Positions 16,544 to 25,486 of a stretch of DNA of 64,000 nt are shown here, piece after piece; positions within the stretch are counted from its first letter, which is position 1; the number at the start of each line of letters is the position of its first letter. The translations under genes and the position numbers were made by a program. This stretch comes from an uncultured Pelagibacteraceae bacterium (GTDB taxonomy: Bacteria; Pseudomonadota; Alphaproteobacteria; Pelagibacterales; Pelagibacteraceae). The notes beneath the pieces are model-generated. The model saw only the letters and a program-made list of their open reading frames with translations, searched no databases and was not told where the DNA came from. The stretch covers positions 177,101-241,100 of the forward strand of contig CACMKP010000001.1 in the NCBI GenBank assembly GCA_902614355.1. Direction: 5' to 3'.

Positions 16544-17141
16544 AAAATTTTATAATTAGGTAAATCAATAAGCCAATTATAACAATTATTAATCCAATTA
16601 TTGTAAACCATTTTGACCCGTGCCTTTCCATAAATTCAGTAAATAAATTTCCAAATTTATAAGAGAGGTATGAGACTATAAAAAATCTCAATCCTCTTGA
16701 AACTAAACTAATAACTATAAATATAAAAAAATTAAAACTTATTAGGCCACTTGCAATGGTAAAAACTTTATAGGGAAGAGGTGTAAATCCTGCTAAAAAA
16801 AGTATACCTAACCAGGCATAAAAACCATCACTATTAACTAAATTTTCTTTGATACTCGATAATTTATTTTCATATCCATAAAAACTCATAATTTGTGATC
16901 CAAAATCAAAAAAGAAAGCTCCAATTAAATAACCTAACATACCACCCAAAACAGAAAAAATCGTAGTTATAAGAAAGATTTTGATAAAATCATTCTTTTT
17001 TGAGATCACCATTGGTATAATCATAACATCTGGAGGAATAGGAAAAAAAGAACTTTCAACAAAAGATACAATTGCCAAGTAGTACTTTGAACTTTTGTGT
17101 GCTGCTAAATCTAAACACTTTTTATAAAGATTATTAAACAT
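16536..17141 (-). CDS. YqaA/DedA-type VTT-domain membrane protein
   Basis: This 201-residue integral membrane protein starts with the YqaA-like pattern (ESSFFPIPPDVMIIPM) and carries a glycine-rich re-entrant segment (GGMLGYLIGAFFFDFG) and GFTPLPYKVFTIASG, both typical of SNARE-associated/DedA (VTT) proteins. Relatives move or flip lipids such as undecaprenyl phosphate or affect membrane homeostasis; the exact substrate of this subgroup is unknown. First gene of the yqaA-dsbB-coq7 operon. Confidence 0.83.
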   Translation of the reverse strand: MFNNLYKKCLDLAAHKSSKYYLAIVSFVESSFFPIPPDVMIIPMVISKKNDFIKIFLITTIFSVLGGMLGYLIGAFFFDFGSQIMSFYGYENKLSSIKENLVNSDGFYAWLGILFLAGFTPLPYKVFTIASGLISFNFFIFIVISLVSRGLRFFIVSYLSYKFGNLFTEFMERHGSKWFTIIGLIIVIIGLLIYLIIKFYV

Positions 17142-17200
17142 TTTTTGGTTTTAATATAATTTTAGTTCTTATACTATTTAATAAATTATTAAACAATTAT

Positions 17201-17285
17201 GGGCGAATGGCGGAACTGGTAGACGCGCACGACTCAAAATCGTGTTTCGCAAGAAGTGAGAGTTCGATTCTCTCTTCGCCCACCA
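17201..17285 (+). tRNA. tRNA-Leu (anticodon CAA)
   Basis: A complete class II tRNA cloverleaf: acceptor GGGCGAA (17201-17207) pairs with TTCGCCC (17275-17281), followed by discriminator A and an encoded CCA. The anticodon stem CACGA/TCGTG holds the loop CTCAAAA with anticodon CAA at 17235-17237, reading UUG. A long variable arm and the T-loop TTCGATT are present. The downstream acyl-CoA ligase gene starts 7 bp after the CCA. Confidence 0.97.
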
Positions 17286-17291
17286 TTTTTT

Positions 17292-19037
17292 ATGGAATTA
17301 AAAAATATCAATAGTCTTGTAGAACTTTTTTTTAAAACATCTGAAAAAAATATACCAAAAAAATTTAATATGAATGAGTCTGCTTTTTTGACAAATTTAA
17401 AATCAAGAGAACACGAGTTACCAGAATTAAGACAACCTACCAATTATTCATGGAGAGTAGTTGATGGACAAATTAGGATATTAACTACTTATTTAAAAAA
17501 GATAATATCTAGGGGAGATAGGTGTTTGTTGCTTTCAGAAAATCGACCTGAGTGGCTAATTTCTGATTTATCAATTATGAATGCTGGTGGAGTGACCGTT
17601 CCTTTATTTACAACTTATTCTGATAAGGATTATGAATATATAATTAAAGATTGTATGCCAAAAGTGTGTATTGTCTCTACTCAAGAACAATTCGATAAAA
17701 TTAAAAGATATTTAACAAAAGACATTAATGTTATTTCTATGGATGGCTTTGATGAAGAATTAGATTTTTTTCAAAAAATTTTTACTGATTGGCAAACTGT
17801 AATGATTGATCAGAACTTTAAAATTCAACATCCTATAAACACCAATCTAAAAAGGAATGATCTTGCGTGTATTATTTATACTTCTGGTACAACTGGAAAC
17901 CCAAAAGGAGTAATGTTGAGTCATGGAGGAATTTTATCTAATTGCGAGGGAGCATTAGATATTTTAGTACCTTTATTTAAAAATGAAAAACCAGTTTTTC
18001 TAACGTGGTTACCATTATCTCATTCATATGAACATGCAGTTCAATTTGTTCAAATTTCACTTGGAGCAAAAGTTTATTATGCTGAAAGTCTGGAAAAATT
18101 ATTATCTAATATGTCGGTTGCAAAACCAACAATAATGACAGCAGTCCCTAGATTTTATCAAAATTTATACAGTAAAATTTATATGAATTTCACAAAACAA
18201 AAAGGTCTTAAGAGGAAGCTGATTTCATCTACCATCTCACTTGGGATTAAAAAACTAAATAAAGGTAAATTTAGTTTGAAAGAAAATTTCATTAATATTT
18301 TCTGTGAAAAATTGGTAAGAAGAAAAATTAAGAATCAATTTGGTGGCAAACTAAAGGCTTTTGTTTCTGGAGGGGGTGCTTTAGATCAAAAAATTGGTGA
18401 ATTTTTGAATTCTATAGGATTACCAACTTTACAAGGATATGGATTAACTGAAGCCTCTCCTGTTGTTAGTTGTAATATTCCTGGAAAAATTAAGATTGAA
18501 ACAGTGGGCCCTCCTTTCAAAACTAATCAAGTAAAAATTGCTGAAGATGGTGAAATCCTAGTTAAAGGTGAAAATATTATGCTAGGTTATTGGAATAAAA
18601 AAAAAGAAACAGATGAAGTAATTAAAGATGGCTGGTTACATACTGGAGACATAGGTGAAATTACAAAAGAGGGAAATTTAAAAATAACAGATAGAAAAAA
18701 AGAAATAATTGTCAATCTTGGTGGAGATAACATATCACCTTCCAAAATTGAAAACTTATTATGTTTAAATGAAAAAATTAAACAAAGTTTTGTATATGGA
18801 GACAAAAAAACATATCTGGTTGCATTGATCGTGAGTGAAAGTAATGAAAATAAAAAAGAAATTGAAATTTATTTAGAAGATTTGAATAAAACTTTATCAA
18901 TAGTAGAAAAAGTAAAAAAATTTAAATTGATAAAAGAGGAATTTACAATTGAAAATGGAATGTTAACACCAACTTTGAAATTAAAAAGAAATAAAATTTT
19001 AGAAAAATATAAAGAAGATTTAGAAAAACTTTATTAA
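17292..19037 (+). CDS. Long-chain acyl-CoA ligase (AMP-forming)
   Basis: The enzyme activates fatty acids to acyl-CoA by way of an acyl-adenylate. The start is the ATG at 17292 (581 aa); an open frame from 17256 would begin inside tRNA-Leu and is rejected. Motifs of the ANL superfamily are visible in order: YTSGTTGNPKGVMLSH (ATP loop), LPLSHSYEH, YGLTEASPV, GWLHTGDIGE, DRKKEIIV, and the C-terminal lysine region LTPTLKLKRNKI. The length fits the shorter FadD15/long-chain subfamily. Chain-length preference cannot be read from sequence. Confidence 0.93.
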   Translation: MELKNINSLVELFFKTSEKNIPKKFNMNESAFLTNLKSREHELPELRQPTNYSWRVVDGQIRILTTYLKKIISRGDRCLLLSENRPEWLISDLSIMNAGGVTVPLFTTYSDKDYEYIIKDCMPKVCIVSTQEQFDKIKRYLTKDINVISMDGFDEELDFFQKIFTDWQTVMIDQNFKIQHPINTNLKRNDLACIIYTSGTTGNPKGVMLSHGGILSNCEGALDILVPLFKNEKPVFLTWLPLSHSYEHAVQFVQISLGAKVYYAESLEKLLSNMSVAKPTIMTAVPRFYQNLYSKIYMNFTKQKGLKRKLISSTISLGIKKLNKGKFSLKENFINIFCEKLVRRKIKNQFGGKLKAFVSGGGALDQKIGEFLNSIGLPTLQGYGLTEASPVVSCNIPGKIKIETVGPPFKTNQVKIAEDGEILVKGENIMLGYWNKKKETDEVIKDGWLHTGDIGEITKEGNLKITDRKKEIIVNLGGDNISPSKIENLLCLNEKIKQSFVYGDKKTYLVALIVSESNENKKEIEIYLEDLNKTLSIVEKVKKFKLIKEEFTIENGMLTPTLKLKRNKILEKYKEDLEKLY

Positions 19038-19155
19038 TTATAGTAAAAAATTTGATTATTAAGCGCATAAACATTAACTTTTTTATACATTAAAATTATA
19101 AAAATATTTTTGAATTTAAAAAATTTTTATAAAAATTTTAACTTCAATTAAAGAA

Positions 19156-19182
19156 TTGACATAACGTGTATAAAAAAATAAA
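19156..19182 (+). promoter_or_regulatory. Candidate promoter of the basic-peptide gene
   Basis: A consensus -35 TTGACA is at 19156-19161. Downstream A/T-rich matches to a -10 include TATAAA at 19169-19174 (too close) and ATAAAA at 19178-19183 (about 16-bp spacing). The -35 is clear and the -10 ambiguous. It is the only good promoter in the 198 bp between the ligase gene and the peptide gene; the rest of that gap shows only A/T runs. Confidence 0.4.
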
Positions 19183-19194
19183 AATAAGGAATTG

Positions 19195-19212
19195 CGAATC
19201 AATTTTGATTCG
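19195..19212 (+). promoter_or_regulatory. Inverted repeat in the leader of the basic-peptide gene
   Basis: CGAATCAA at 19195-19202 and TTGATTCG at 19205-19212 are perfect inverted complements separated by two bases. In RNA this gives a 7-bp hairpin with a four-base loop, ending 11 bp before the GGGAG ribosome-binding site. As DNA it is a compact palindromic operator. Either way it sits where it could regulate translation or transcription of the 25-aa gene. Confidence 0.55.
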
Positions 19213-19235
19213 TTTAACTAAAAAGGGAGCTAAAG

Positions 19236-19313
19236 ATGGCTAAAAGAAGAAAAAAAGCAAAGAAGGCTAAGAAAAAAGCTAAGAAAAAAGCTAAAAAAAG
19301 AAGAAGAAGATAA
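19236..19313 (+). CDS. Lys/Arg/Ala-rich 25-aa peptide, histone-H1-tail-like
   Basis: The gene encodes 25 residues made only of Met, Ala, Lys and Arg: MAKRRKKA, then repeated KKA units, ending in four arginines. A strong ribosome-binding site (AAGGGAG at 19223-19229) is correctly spaced before the ATG, a TTGACA -35 lies upstream, and a good rho-independent terminator follows, so the unit looks genuinely expressed despite its size. The repeated AKKKAKKK pattern resembles linker-histone tails and would bind nucleic acid or other polyanions. I know no assigned function. No other gene is in the unit. Confidence 0.75.
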   Translation: MAKRRKKAKKAKKKAKKKAKKRRRR

Positions 19314-19335
19314 TAACTTAGTATTCTTTATTAAA

Positions 19336-19375
19336 AACGCTTCTCATTACGTTATGTGTGAGAGGCGTTTTTTTT
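19336..19375 (+). terminator. Rho-independent terminator, probably bidirectional
   Basis: AACGCTTCTCA (19336-19346) pairs with TGAGAGGCGTT (19359-19369) over 11 bp with one G-U pair, followed by a run of eight T. The upstream arm is preceded by five A, so the complementary strand also forms a stem followed by T and could end the carD transcript coming from the right, whose stop codon lies at its edge. Confidence 0.88.
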
Positions 19376-20240
19376 AGTCTTCAACAGGTTCTTCATTATC
19401 GCTTTCTGAAATTGGCTCTTCATCTTGTATTTCAGGTGCTGAACTTTTAATTGCTGTAGTTTCTTGTTTATTTTGGCCATCTAAGTTTCTTTTTAATGCT
19501 TTATCTAATTTTTTTTGGGTATCTTCTAAAGATAGATTTAATATTATTTTAAATTCAGATAAAATCCTTTCATAAGCTTTTTCAAAAAGTTGTCTTTCAC
19601 TATAAGATTGGTCGACCATTAAATCGTCTCCTTTATTCAAATCTCTTACTACCTCTGCTAATTCATAAATTTTACCTGAGGAAATTTTAGCCTCATATTC
19701 TTGAGCTCTCCTACTCCACATTGATCTTTTAATTTTGGGTTTACTTTTTAAAATTGAAATACATTTGTTAACTTGATTGATTGTAGCTAATGGACGAAGA
19801 TGAGATTGTTTATTGACTGGAACCATGCCATTAGCTTTATCTTTCTCAAATTTAATTACATATGTTTCAACGTCAATTCCACCAATACTAATTTTTTTAA
19901 ATTCAGATATTTGTCCAACACCATGTTTAGGATAAACAACATAATCTTTTATTTTATACTCTCTTTTTTCAGTCGCTTGTTTATTTACCTTTTTAATTTC
20001 AGGTTTAATCTCAGCTCCCTTGGAAATCCTTAAATTTTCTGGTTTTAACTCTATATTTTTTTTAATACTCTTATTTTGTTTTTTTTGAACAGTTTTTTTA
20101 GATTTAAGTTTTACTGATTTTTTAGTTTTTTTGACTGGTTTTATACTTTTAGTAACTTTTGTTTTACTTAGCTTTTTTGTTTTTTTGGATTTATTTTTAA
20201 ATGTTCTCTTTAAAATATTTTTCAAACTTATCTTGCTCAT
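19374..20240 (-). CDS. carD: CarD/CdnL family transcriptional regulator
   Basis: CarD proteins bind RNA polymerase beta and stabilise open complexes, notably at rRNA and growth-linked promoters. The 288-residue protein has a long lysine-rich N-terminal extension (about 1-95), then the CarD RNA-polymerase-interacting domain ([30 protein letters not shown]) and a helical DNA-binding part ([37 protein letters not shown]), and an acidic C-terminal tail. The basic extension is longer than in most CarD proteins. It overlaps fdxA by 44 bp and ends in the shared terminator. Confidence 0.93.
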   Translation of the reverse strand: MSKISLKNILKRTFKNKSKKTKKLSKTKVTKSIKPVKKTKKSVKLKSKKTVQKKQNKSIKKNIELKPENLRISKGAEIKPEIKKVNKQATEKREYKIKDYVVYPKHGVGQISEFKKISIGGIDVETYVIKFEKDKANGMVPVNKQSHLRPLATINQVNKCISILKSKPKIKRSMWSRRAQEYEAKISSGKIYELAEVVRDLNKGDDLMVDQSYSERQLFEKAYERILSEFKIILNLSLEDTQKKLDKALKRNLDGQNKQETTAIKSSAPEIQDEEPISESDNEEPVED

Positions 20241-20523
20241 CTTTATATTCTTCGTGATCCGAAGGTGGATCTTTTTTTTCGCTTATATTTGGCCAGATTT
20301 CAGAATATTTTTTGTTGATCTCTAACCATTTGTCGCTCCCTGGCTCTGTGTCTGCTTGAATTGCATCCACTGGACATTCAGGTTCACAAACGCCACAATC
20401 TATACACTCATCGGGTTTAATTACAAGCATATTTTTACCTTCATAAAAGCAATCAACTGGGCAAACATCAACACAATCGGTTAGCTTACATTTAATACAT
20501 TTATCATTAACCAAATATGTCAT
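20197..20523 (-). CDS. fdxA: 7Fe ferredoxin FdxA
   Basis: The 108-residue ferredoxin has an N-terminal 3Fe-4S/4Fe-4S pair of motifs: [17 protein letters not shown] and [15 protein letters not shown], with the longer C-terminal extension typical of the alphaproteobacterial FdxA/FdI type. It carries single electrons in the cytoplasm; the partner is unknown. It overlaps carD by 44 bp and shares one base with the TerB gene. The fdxA-carD pairing is conserved across alphaproteobacteria. Confidence 0.93.
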   Translation of the reverse strand: MTYLVNDKCIKCKLTDCVDVCPVDCFYEGKNMLVIKPDECIDCGVCEPECPVDAIQADTEPGSDKWLEINKKYSEIWPNISEKKDPPSDHEEYKDEQDKFEKYFKENI

Positions 20524-20936
20524 TATAAATTCTCACTTTTTATCTTTTCTTTAATGTCTCCCATTACTTTATTGTCAACATACAATAATCCTCCAAGCCT
20601 TCTCATTAAACTTGTCTCATAGATGTCTGCCTCTTTGTTAGAGTAAATAATTCTCCACAAAGCTTCAATAATTTGAATTTTATTTTCTTCATTCATATTT
20701 TTGACCTCTTTTGTGAAATTAAGAATTTGATTAGAATTATCTTCAATTTTTATTGCTTCGTTAAATAATTCGTCCAAATGATCTTTTTTTACTCCAATTT
20801 TTAGCATTGTTTGTTTAATAATTTTTTCCTCTTTTTCAGAGAAGTGTTCATCAATTTTTGCTGCATGAATTAAAAGAGCACATATTTCAATTAAATTACT
20901 ATTAATGTCTACTTTTTCTTTTTTTTTAAAAAACAT
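20523..20936 (-). CDS. TerB-domain protein
   Basis: The 137-residue all-helical protein has the TerB-fold pattern: paired helices with acidic metal-binding positions ([16 protein letters not shown] and [20 protein letters not shown]). TerB-like domains bind divalent metals and occur in stress and membrane-surveillance proteins; no ter operon is present, so tellurite resistance is not implied. It sits between the helicase (3-bp gap) and fdxA (1-base overlap) where many alphaproteobacteria have an S4 RNA-binding protein. Confidence 0.8.
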   Translation of the reverse strand: MFFKKKEKVDINSNLIEICALLIHAAKIDEHFSEKEEKIIKQTMLKIGVKKDHLDELFNEAIKIEDNSNQILNFTKEVKNMNEENKIQIIEALWRIIYSNKEADIYETSLMRRLGGLLYVDNKVMGDIKEKIKSENL

Positions 20937-20939
20937 CTA

Positions 20940-23423
20940 TCAGTTTAAATTAAGATTTTTAAGAACCATAAAAGGGCTTTCTTTATTAGGTTTTTTTATA
21001 AAAATCTTTTTGTTTTTTTTAGGGGGATTATATTTGAAAAAAAGTTCGCTATTTTTTTCAAAAATTTTATAGTTCATCATACTAATTAACCTTTTAAAAT
21101 TTTCTTTACTACAACCTAGTAGATTAATCATCTCTGGGACCATTTTGATCATCTTTTTTTTCTCTTTATTATCTGAATTTAATATTTGTATAAACAATCT
21201 CTCAAGAATATCAATTCTAACAAAAAAGGTGTCAAATTTTTCAAATCCACATAACAGCATGAAATTTTTATTTTTAAAATCCTTATCATTTAAAAAATTC
21301 AAACCAAATGTCGGAGGGCGTAAATTGAAATATTTTTGATGATAATTTTTCCATAATAACGTTCTTAATGAAACAGCATCAGGTTTTATTAATTTATACA
21401 AAAACACGTGATATCTTCCAAATTTCACTCCTATATTGCGTAAAGTTTTTCTTTCATCTTGATCTAACTTTTGTAAATATTCCGAAACTTGTTCTCTTTT
21501 AATCACACCGTTATTTTCATAAAGTTGATACGCTAAAGCTTTTGTTGATGGATTTTTTTCTTTTATATTTTTTAAATCAATTAAACTTTTCAAAACTGTA
21601 CTAATTTTGTTTTTTAACCATTTATTAATGAAATCTGATAATATTTGCTTTTGATTCTGTTCTAGAATATCATCAACTATTAATTCTAAATTAGGATTTA
21701 AATAATCTTTACCAGCAGTCAACCTTCCAATTGCTGAGTTATTCCAATAAATTTTAGAATCATTCCTAAGCTCAACAAGACCAGTATCAATTATAATTTT
21801 TATTCTTTTCTCGAGCTCAGGTCCTACAGATTGTCTAGCAGCTTTTTTTAAAGATTTAATGTCGGTTTCTAAGGCTCCTTTTTTTAAATCCAATTCTAGT
21901 TTGAGACCATTTATTTTACCGATAAACTGGTTGTCGATTATTACATCATTATTTTCTAAAATTTTTGTGTCAAACTCCATATCCTGCTTTAAACCTCTTG
22001 CCAAAATACTTGCACGTTTATCAATAAAAGTTTTTGTAAGTTCCTCATGTAACCTATCTGAGAGTCTGTCCTCTAATAACTTAGTTTTTTCTATCCAATA
22101 GTTATGATCTTCTACCCAATTATTTTTATTTGAAACATATGACCAAGTTCTTACATTTGCAATTCTATTTGACAAAGAATCTACATTTCCATCTAATTTA
22201 TCAAGTTTCATCAGCTGTAATCGCAAATAATCGTTAGAAATTTTGCCTTTTTTACTGCTTAAATATTTGAATACGTTTCTAATTACCTCATAATGATTAC
22301 CGTATGTCTTTTTAACAAAATCTGGTATTTGACAACATTCCCACAAAAGTCTTAATTTTTCTTGATTGGAATCGATATTTTCAAAACTTTTGTCTTTTAA
22401 AAAAAACTTTAAGGCTTTTTCATCTTCACATTCGTATATTTTTCTCAACCATTCTTTGTGGGGTTTTTCATCTAGTGATTTTATTAATGAAGTGGAGTTA
22501 TTAAAATTTAAATTTGAATTTCTCCAAAATAAACAGCTAATCTCCTCAAATTTATGGTTTTCGAGTAATTCAACATTCTCAGGGCTAATCATTCCACATT
22601 GGCCAGTTATACCAAAACTTCCGTCATTCATATATCTTCCTGCTCTACCAGCAATTTGACCAATTTCGGATAAGTTTAATCGTCTTAATTTTTTTCCATC
22701 AAATTTTTTTAAATTTGAAAAATACACGTGATTGAGATCCATATTTATACCCATCCCAATTGCATCTGTTGCAACTAAAAAATCAACATCGCCAGATTGA
22801 TATAATTCAACTTGAGCATTTCTAGTCTTTGGACTGAGAGACCCCATAACTATTGAGGCTCCCCCTTTCTGTCTTCTTATAAGTTCAGCAATTGCGTATA
22901 CTTCTTCCGCAGAAAATGCAATTATAGCTGTTTTTCGATCTATTCTTGAAATTTTTTTATGGCCAGAATAAGAAAGTTTTGACAAACGATTTCTATCAAT
23001 AAATTCTACATCGTCGTCTAATTTGGAAACAATATTCCTAATTGTATTTGAACCCATAAACATTGTTAATTTTTCACCTCTCATATTTAAAAGTCTATCC
23101 GTAAAAATATGACCTCGTTCATGATCTGAGCACATTTGAATTTCATCAACAGCAACAAAGTCCAATTGTTTATCAATTGGCATAGACTCAACAGTGCATA
23201 AAAAGTATTTAGCGTTTGATGGAATAATTTTTTCTTCACCAGTTATTAATGCTACCTTGTCAGTGTTTACCTTTTTTATTACTTTGTCGTAGACCTCACG
23301 TGCCAACAGTCTTAACGGAAAACCAATCATACCACTTTCAAAAGACAACATTGTCTCTATCGCAAGATGGGTTTTTCCAGTATTGGTTGGACCTAGAATT
23401 GCAGATATTTTATTTTTAGACAT
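20940..23423 (-). CDS. SUV3-like DEAD/DEAH-box helicase
   Basis: An 827-residue superfamily 2 helicase. Motif I is GPTNTGKTHLA, motif II is DEIQ, motif V TDAIGMGINMDL and motif VI QIAGRAGR, the set of SUV3/mitochondrial RNA-degradosome helicases. The C-terminal half (about 390-827) is helical with a lysine-rich end. SUV3 relatives unwind RNA with an exonuclease partner, which suggests an RNA turnover or ribosome role, but this is by analogy. It heads the helicase-TerB-FdxA-CarD cluster. The 208 bp upstream (23424-23631) show no gene or clear promoter. Confidence 0.9.
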   Translation of the reverse strand: MSKNKISAILGPTNTGKTHLAIETMLSFESGMIGFPLRLLAREVYDKVIKKVNTDKVALITGEEKIIPSNAKYFLCTVESMPIDKQLDFVAVDEIQMCSDHERGHIFTDRLLNMRGEKLTMFMGSNTIRNIVSKLDDDVEFIDRNRLSKLSYSGHKKISRIDRKTAIIAFSAEEVYAIAELIRRQKGGASIVMGSLSPKTRNAQVELYQSGDVDFLVATDAIGMGINMDLNHVYFSNLKKFDGKKLRRLNLSEIGQIAGRAGRYMNDGSFGITGQCGMISPENVELLENHKFEEISCLFWRNSNLNFNNSTSLIKSLDEKPHKEWLRKIYECEDEKALKFFLKDKSFENIDSNQEKLRLLWECCQIPDFVKKTYGNHYEVIRNVFKYLSSKKGKISNDYLRLQLMKLDKLDGNVDSLSNRIANVRTWSYVSNKNNWVEDHNYWIEKTKLLEDRLSDRLHEELTKTFIDKRASILARGLKQDMEFDTKILENNDVIIDNQFIGKINGLKLELDLKKGALETDIKSLKKAARQSVGPELEKRIKIIIDTGLVELRNDSKIYWNNSAIGRLTAGKDYLNPNLELIVDDILEQNQKQILSDFINKWLKNKISTVLKSLIDLKNIKEKNPSTKALAYQLYENNGVIKREQVSEYLQKLDQDERKTLRNIGVKFGRYHVFLYKLIKPDAVSLRTLLWKNYHQKYFNLRPPTFGLNFLNDKDFKNKNFMLLCGFEKFDTFFVRIDILERLFIQILNSDNKEKKKMIKMVPEMINLLGCSKENFKRLISMMNYKIFEKNSELFFKYNPPKKNKKIFIKKPNKESPFMVLKNLNLN

Positions 23424-23631
23424 TCTATGTTTAGTATACTTTTTTTTTTACCTACCAGATATTGTTAGCACTAAAGAACAAAAATAGACTAAAACAAGAC
23501 CGAATCGGAAGTTAAAAAGTTCTCATTTCAAAAATAAGCAGTTTTATTTTAGCACATATATAAAATTTATATAACAATTAATATTTATTCTTTAGGTATA
23601 TTTCATCTTTAACTAATTAGCCAAGTACACA

Positions 23632-24045
23632 CTAGATATTAATGGGTTTATTTTTTAAGATTTTCCAAATACCGTTTGCGGCAGTAATTATTTCATCGTT
23701 ACACTTAAGCTCACAAAATAAAAACACGAGTGTTTTGGTTTTTTTTAAAATTCTAACATGACCTATAATTTCATCTCCAACTTTAGATGTACCAATAAAT
23801 TTTAAATCCAATGAAATTGTTACACATGGTGAAGGTTTAGCTGATCTGTGAGCAGCTGAACCAGCACCAGCATCAATTAAAGCCGCAAGGTAACCACCGT
23901 GAGTGATACCAGCTGAATTTAGATGGTTTTTTGTTATTGTAGATTTAAACTCATAATGATTTTCAGAAATTTGTCTAAATAAAACTCCGCCATTGTGTTT
24001 CATAAATCCTGTTTTTAGACTAATTTGTTCAAATTTATCTGTCAT
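23632..24045 (-). CDS. PaaI-type hotdog-fold thioesterase
   Basis: The 137-residue protein has the PaaI/ACOT13-type hotdog signature: GITHGGYLAALIDAGAGSAA, with the general acid/base aspartate following the HGG turn, and SLDLKFIGTSKVGDEIIGH. These enzymes hydrolyse acyl- or aryl-CoA thioesters; the substrate is not known. A small membrane ORF and tRNA-Arg are upstream on the same strand, and the thiolase gene diverges beyond the tRNA. Confidence 0.86.
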   Translation of the reverse strand: MTDKFEQISLKTGFMKHNGGVLFRQISENHYEFKSTITKNHLNSAGITHGGYLAALIDAGAGSAAHRSAKPSPCVTISLDLKFIGTSKVGDEIIGHVRILKKTKTLVFLFCELKCNDEIITAANGIWKILKNKPINI

Positions 24046-24052
24046 AGATTTT

Positions 24053-24151
24053 TTATAATATAAAAGTTAAAATTAATAAAATAATAAAGATTATTATGAA
24101 AAAATAAATTACAGACATTTGCAGGGAAGATTTAAGAAGCCAATCAAACAT
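24053..24151 (-). CDS. Possible small single-span membrane peptide (32 aa)
   Basis: An ORF of 32 residues sits between tRNA-Arg and the PaaI-like gene, ending 7 bp before that gene's start. It starts MFDWLLKSSLQMS and continues as one unbroken hydrophobic helix to the end. No ribosome-binding site is evident, and the A/T-rich composition makes chance hydrophobic ORFs likely. Placement and clean topology make it possible but not proven. Confidence 0.3.
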   Translation of the reverse strand: MFDWLLKSSLQMSVIYFFIIIFIILLILTFIL

Positions 24152-24161
24152 TTATATTTTT

Positions 24162-24238
24162 TGGTGCGCCTGCTAGGAGTCGAACCCAGAACCTCCTGGT
24201 CCGTAGCCAAGCGCTCTATCCAGTTGAGCTACAGGCGC
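24162..24238 (-). tRNA. tRNA-Arg (anticodon ACG)
   Basis: A complete cloverleaf on the minus strand: acceptor GCGCCTG pairs with CAGGCGC, discriminator A and encoded CCA at 24162-24164. The anticodon stem CTTGG/CCAGG holds loop CTACGGA with anticodon ACG (24204-24202), whose first base is normally edited to inosine by TadA to read CGU, CGC and CGA. The T-arm CTGGG-TTCGACT-CCTAG is present. No attachment-site duplication is seen nearby. Confidence 0.97.
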
Positions 24239-24310
24239 ATTTATAATTTTATTTAAATACATTATATTAATTTTTAGTATATTTTAATTATAAGATAAAT
24301 TTAAAAATTA

Positions 24311-25486
24311 ATGACAGATAAATCAAAAGAAGTAGTGATTGTTAGTGCTGTTAGGACACCTATAGGATCTTATAGAGGTTCATTAAAAAAAATGAGATCT
24401 GATCAGCTTGGATCTTTAGTGATCAAAGAAGCTTTAAAACGAACTAAATTTAGTTCAGATGAGGTAGATGAAGTAATAATGGGCCAAGTATTGACTGCTG
24501 GCGCTGGACAGAACCCTGCTAGACAAGCTGCAATAAATGCTGGAATACCAATTTCAAAACCAGCACATATAATTAATCAAGTTTGTGGGTCTGGATTAAG
24601 AGCAGTAATATCGGGATATCAATCTATCAAATTAGGCGAGGCATTAAATATTATTTCTGGGGGACAAGAGAATATGTCAATAGCACCACATTCAATTTTT
24701 TTTAGAGATGAAAGAAAAATTTTAGAAGATAAACTAACAGATACAATGATTAATGATGGATTGATGGATGCTTTTAATAATTATCACATGGGCGTTACAG
24801 CAGAAAATATTGCAAAAAAATTTGACATATCTAAAAAGGAACAAGATGAGTTTGCTCTAAATTCTCAAAAAAAAACAGAAGAGGCAATCAAAAATAGCAA
24901 ATTTGATGATGAGTTAGTTAAGATTAACCAAGGTAATAACCTGCTAAACTTAGATGAGCATCCACGAATAGGTCTAAAAATTTCTGATCTAGAAAAACTT
25001 AAAACAGTTTTTAAAGAAAATGGAACAGTCACACCCGGAAATTCTTCTGGGATAAATGATGGTGCTGCGGCTTTATTTTTAACCACCATTGAAGAAGCAG
25101 AAAAAAAATCTATCAATCCGCTTGTAAAAATAGTGTCATGGGCATCAGTTGGAGTAGATCCAACTTTAATGGGTCTAGGGCCAATAGAAGCTGTTCGCAA
25201 GGCAATTAATATAGCTGGATGGAATTTAGATGAGGTTGATTTATTTGAAATTAATGAAGCTTTTGCAGCTCAAAGCATAGCTGTAATTCGTGAGTTGAGT
25301 GTTGACCCAAACAAAGTTAATGTAAATGGTGGTGCAATCGCGTTAGGTCATCCTATTGGTGCATCAGGAGCAAGAATACTTGTAACTTTAATACATGAAA
25401 TGAAGAGACAAAAAAAAAGCAAGGGTTGTGCAACTCTCTGTATTGGAGGTGGAATGGGTATAGCTTTATGTGTTGAAAGAATTTAG
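24311..25486 (+). CDS. Acetyl-CoA C-acetyltransferase (thiolase)
   Basis: The 391-residue thiolase condenses or splits acetoacetyl-CoA-type substrates. The nucleophilic cysteine is in NQVCGSGLRAV, the catalytic histidine in GGAIALGHPIGASGAR and the second cysteine in CIGGGMG. Length and motifs fit the biosynthetic/degradative acetyl-CoA acetyltransferase group. No other polyhydroxybutyrate or beta-oxidation gene is adjacent. It converges with a possible small ORF at 25483-25599. Confidence 0.95.
   Translation: MTDKSKEVVIVSAVRTPIGSYRGSLKKMRSDQLGSLVIKEALKRTKFSSDEVDEVIMGQVLTAGAGQNPARQAAINAGIPISKPAHIINQVCGSGLRAVISGYQSIKLGEALNIISGGQENMSIAPHSIFFRDERKILEDKLTDTMINDGLMDAFNNYHMGVTAENIAKKFDISKKEQDEFALNSQKKTEEAIKNSKFDDELVKINQGNNLLNLDEHPRIGLKISDLEKLKTVFKENGTVTPGNSSGINDGAAALFLTTIEEAEKKSINPLVKIVSWASVGVDPTLMGLGPIEAVRKAINIAGWNLDEVDLFEINEAFAAQSIAVIRELSVDPNKVNVNGGAIALGHPIGASGARILVTLIHEMKRQKKSKGCATLCIGGGMGIALCVERI

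Noticed and set aside
17256..17291. In-frame upstream extension of the acyl-CoA ligase beginning inside tRNA-Leu
   Set aside because: It would overlap the mature tRNA, and the extra residues match nothing in the family; the ATG at 17292 is used.
20523..20936. TerB gene as evidence of tellurite resistance
   Set aside because: No other ter genes are present; TerB domains occur widely outside tellurite systems.
24162..24238. tRNA-Arg as an integration site of a mobile element
   Set aside because: No duplicated tRNA 3' end, integrase or foreign-looking genes are seen on either side.
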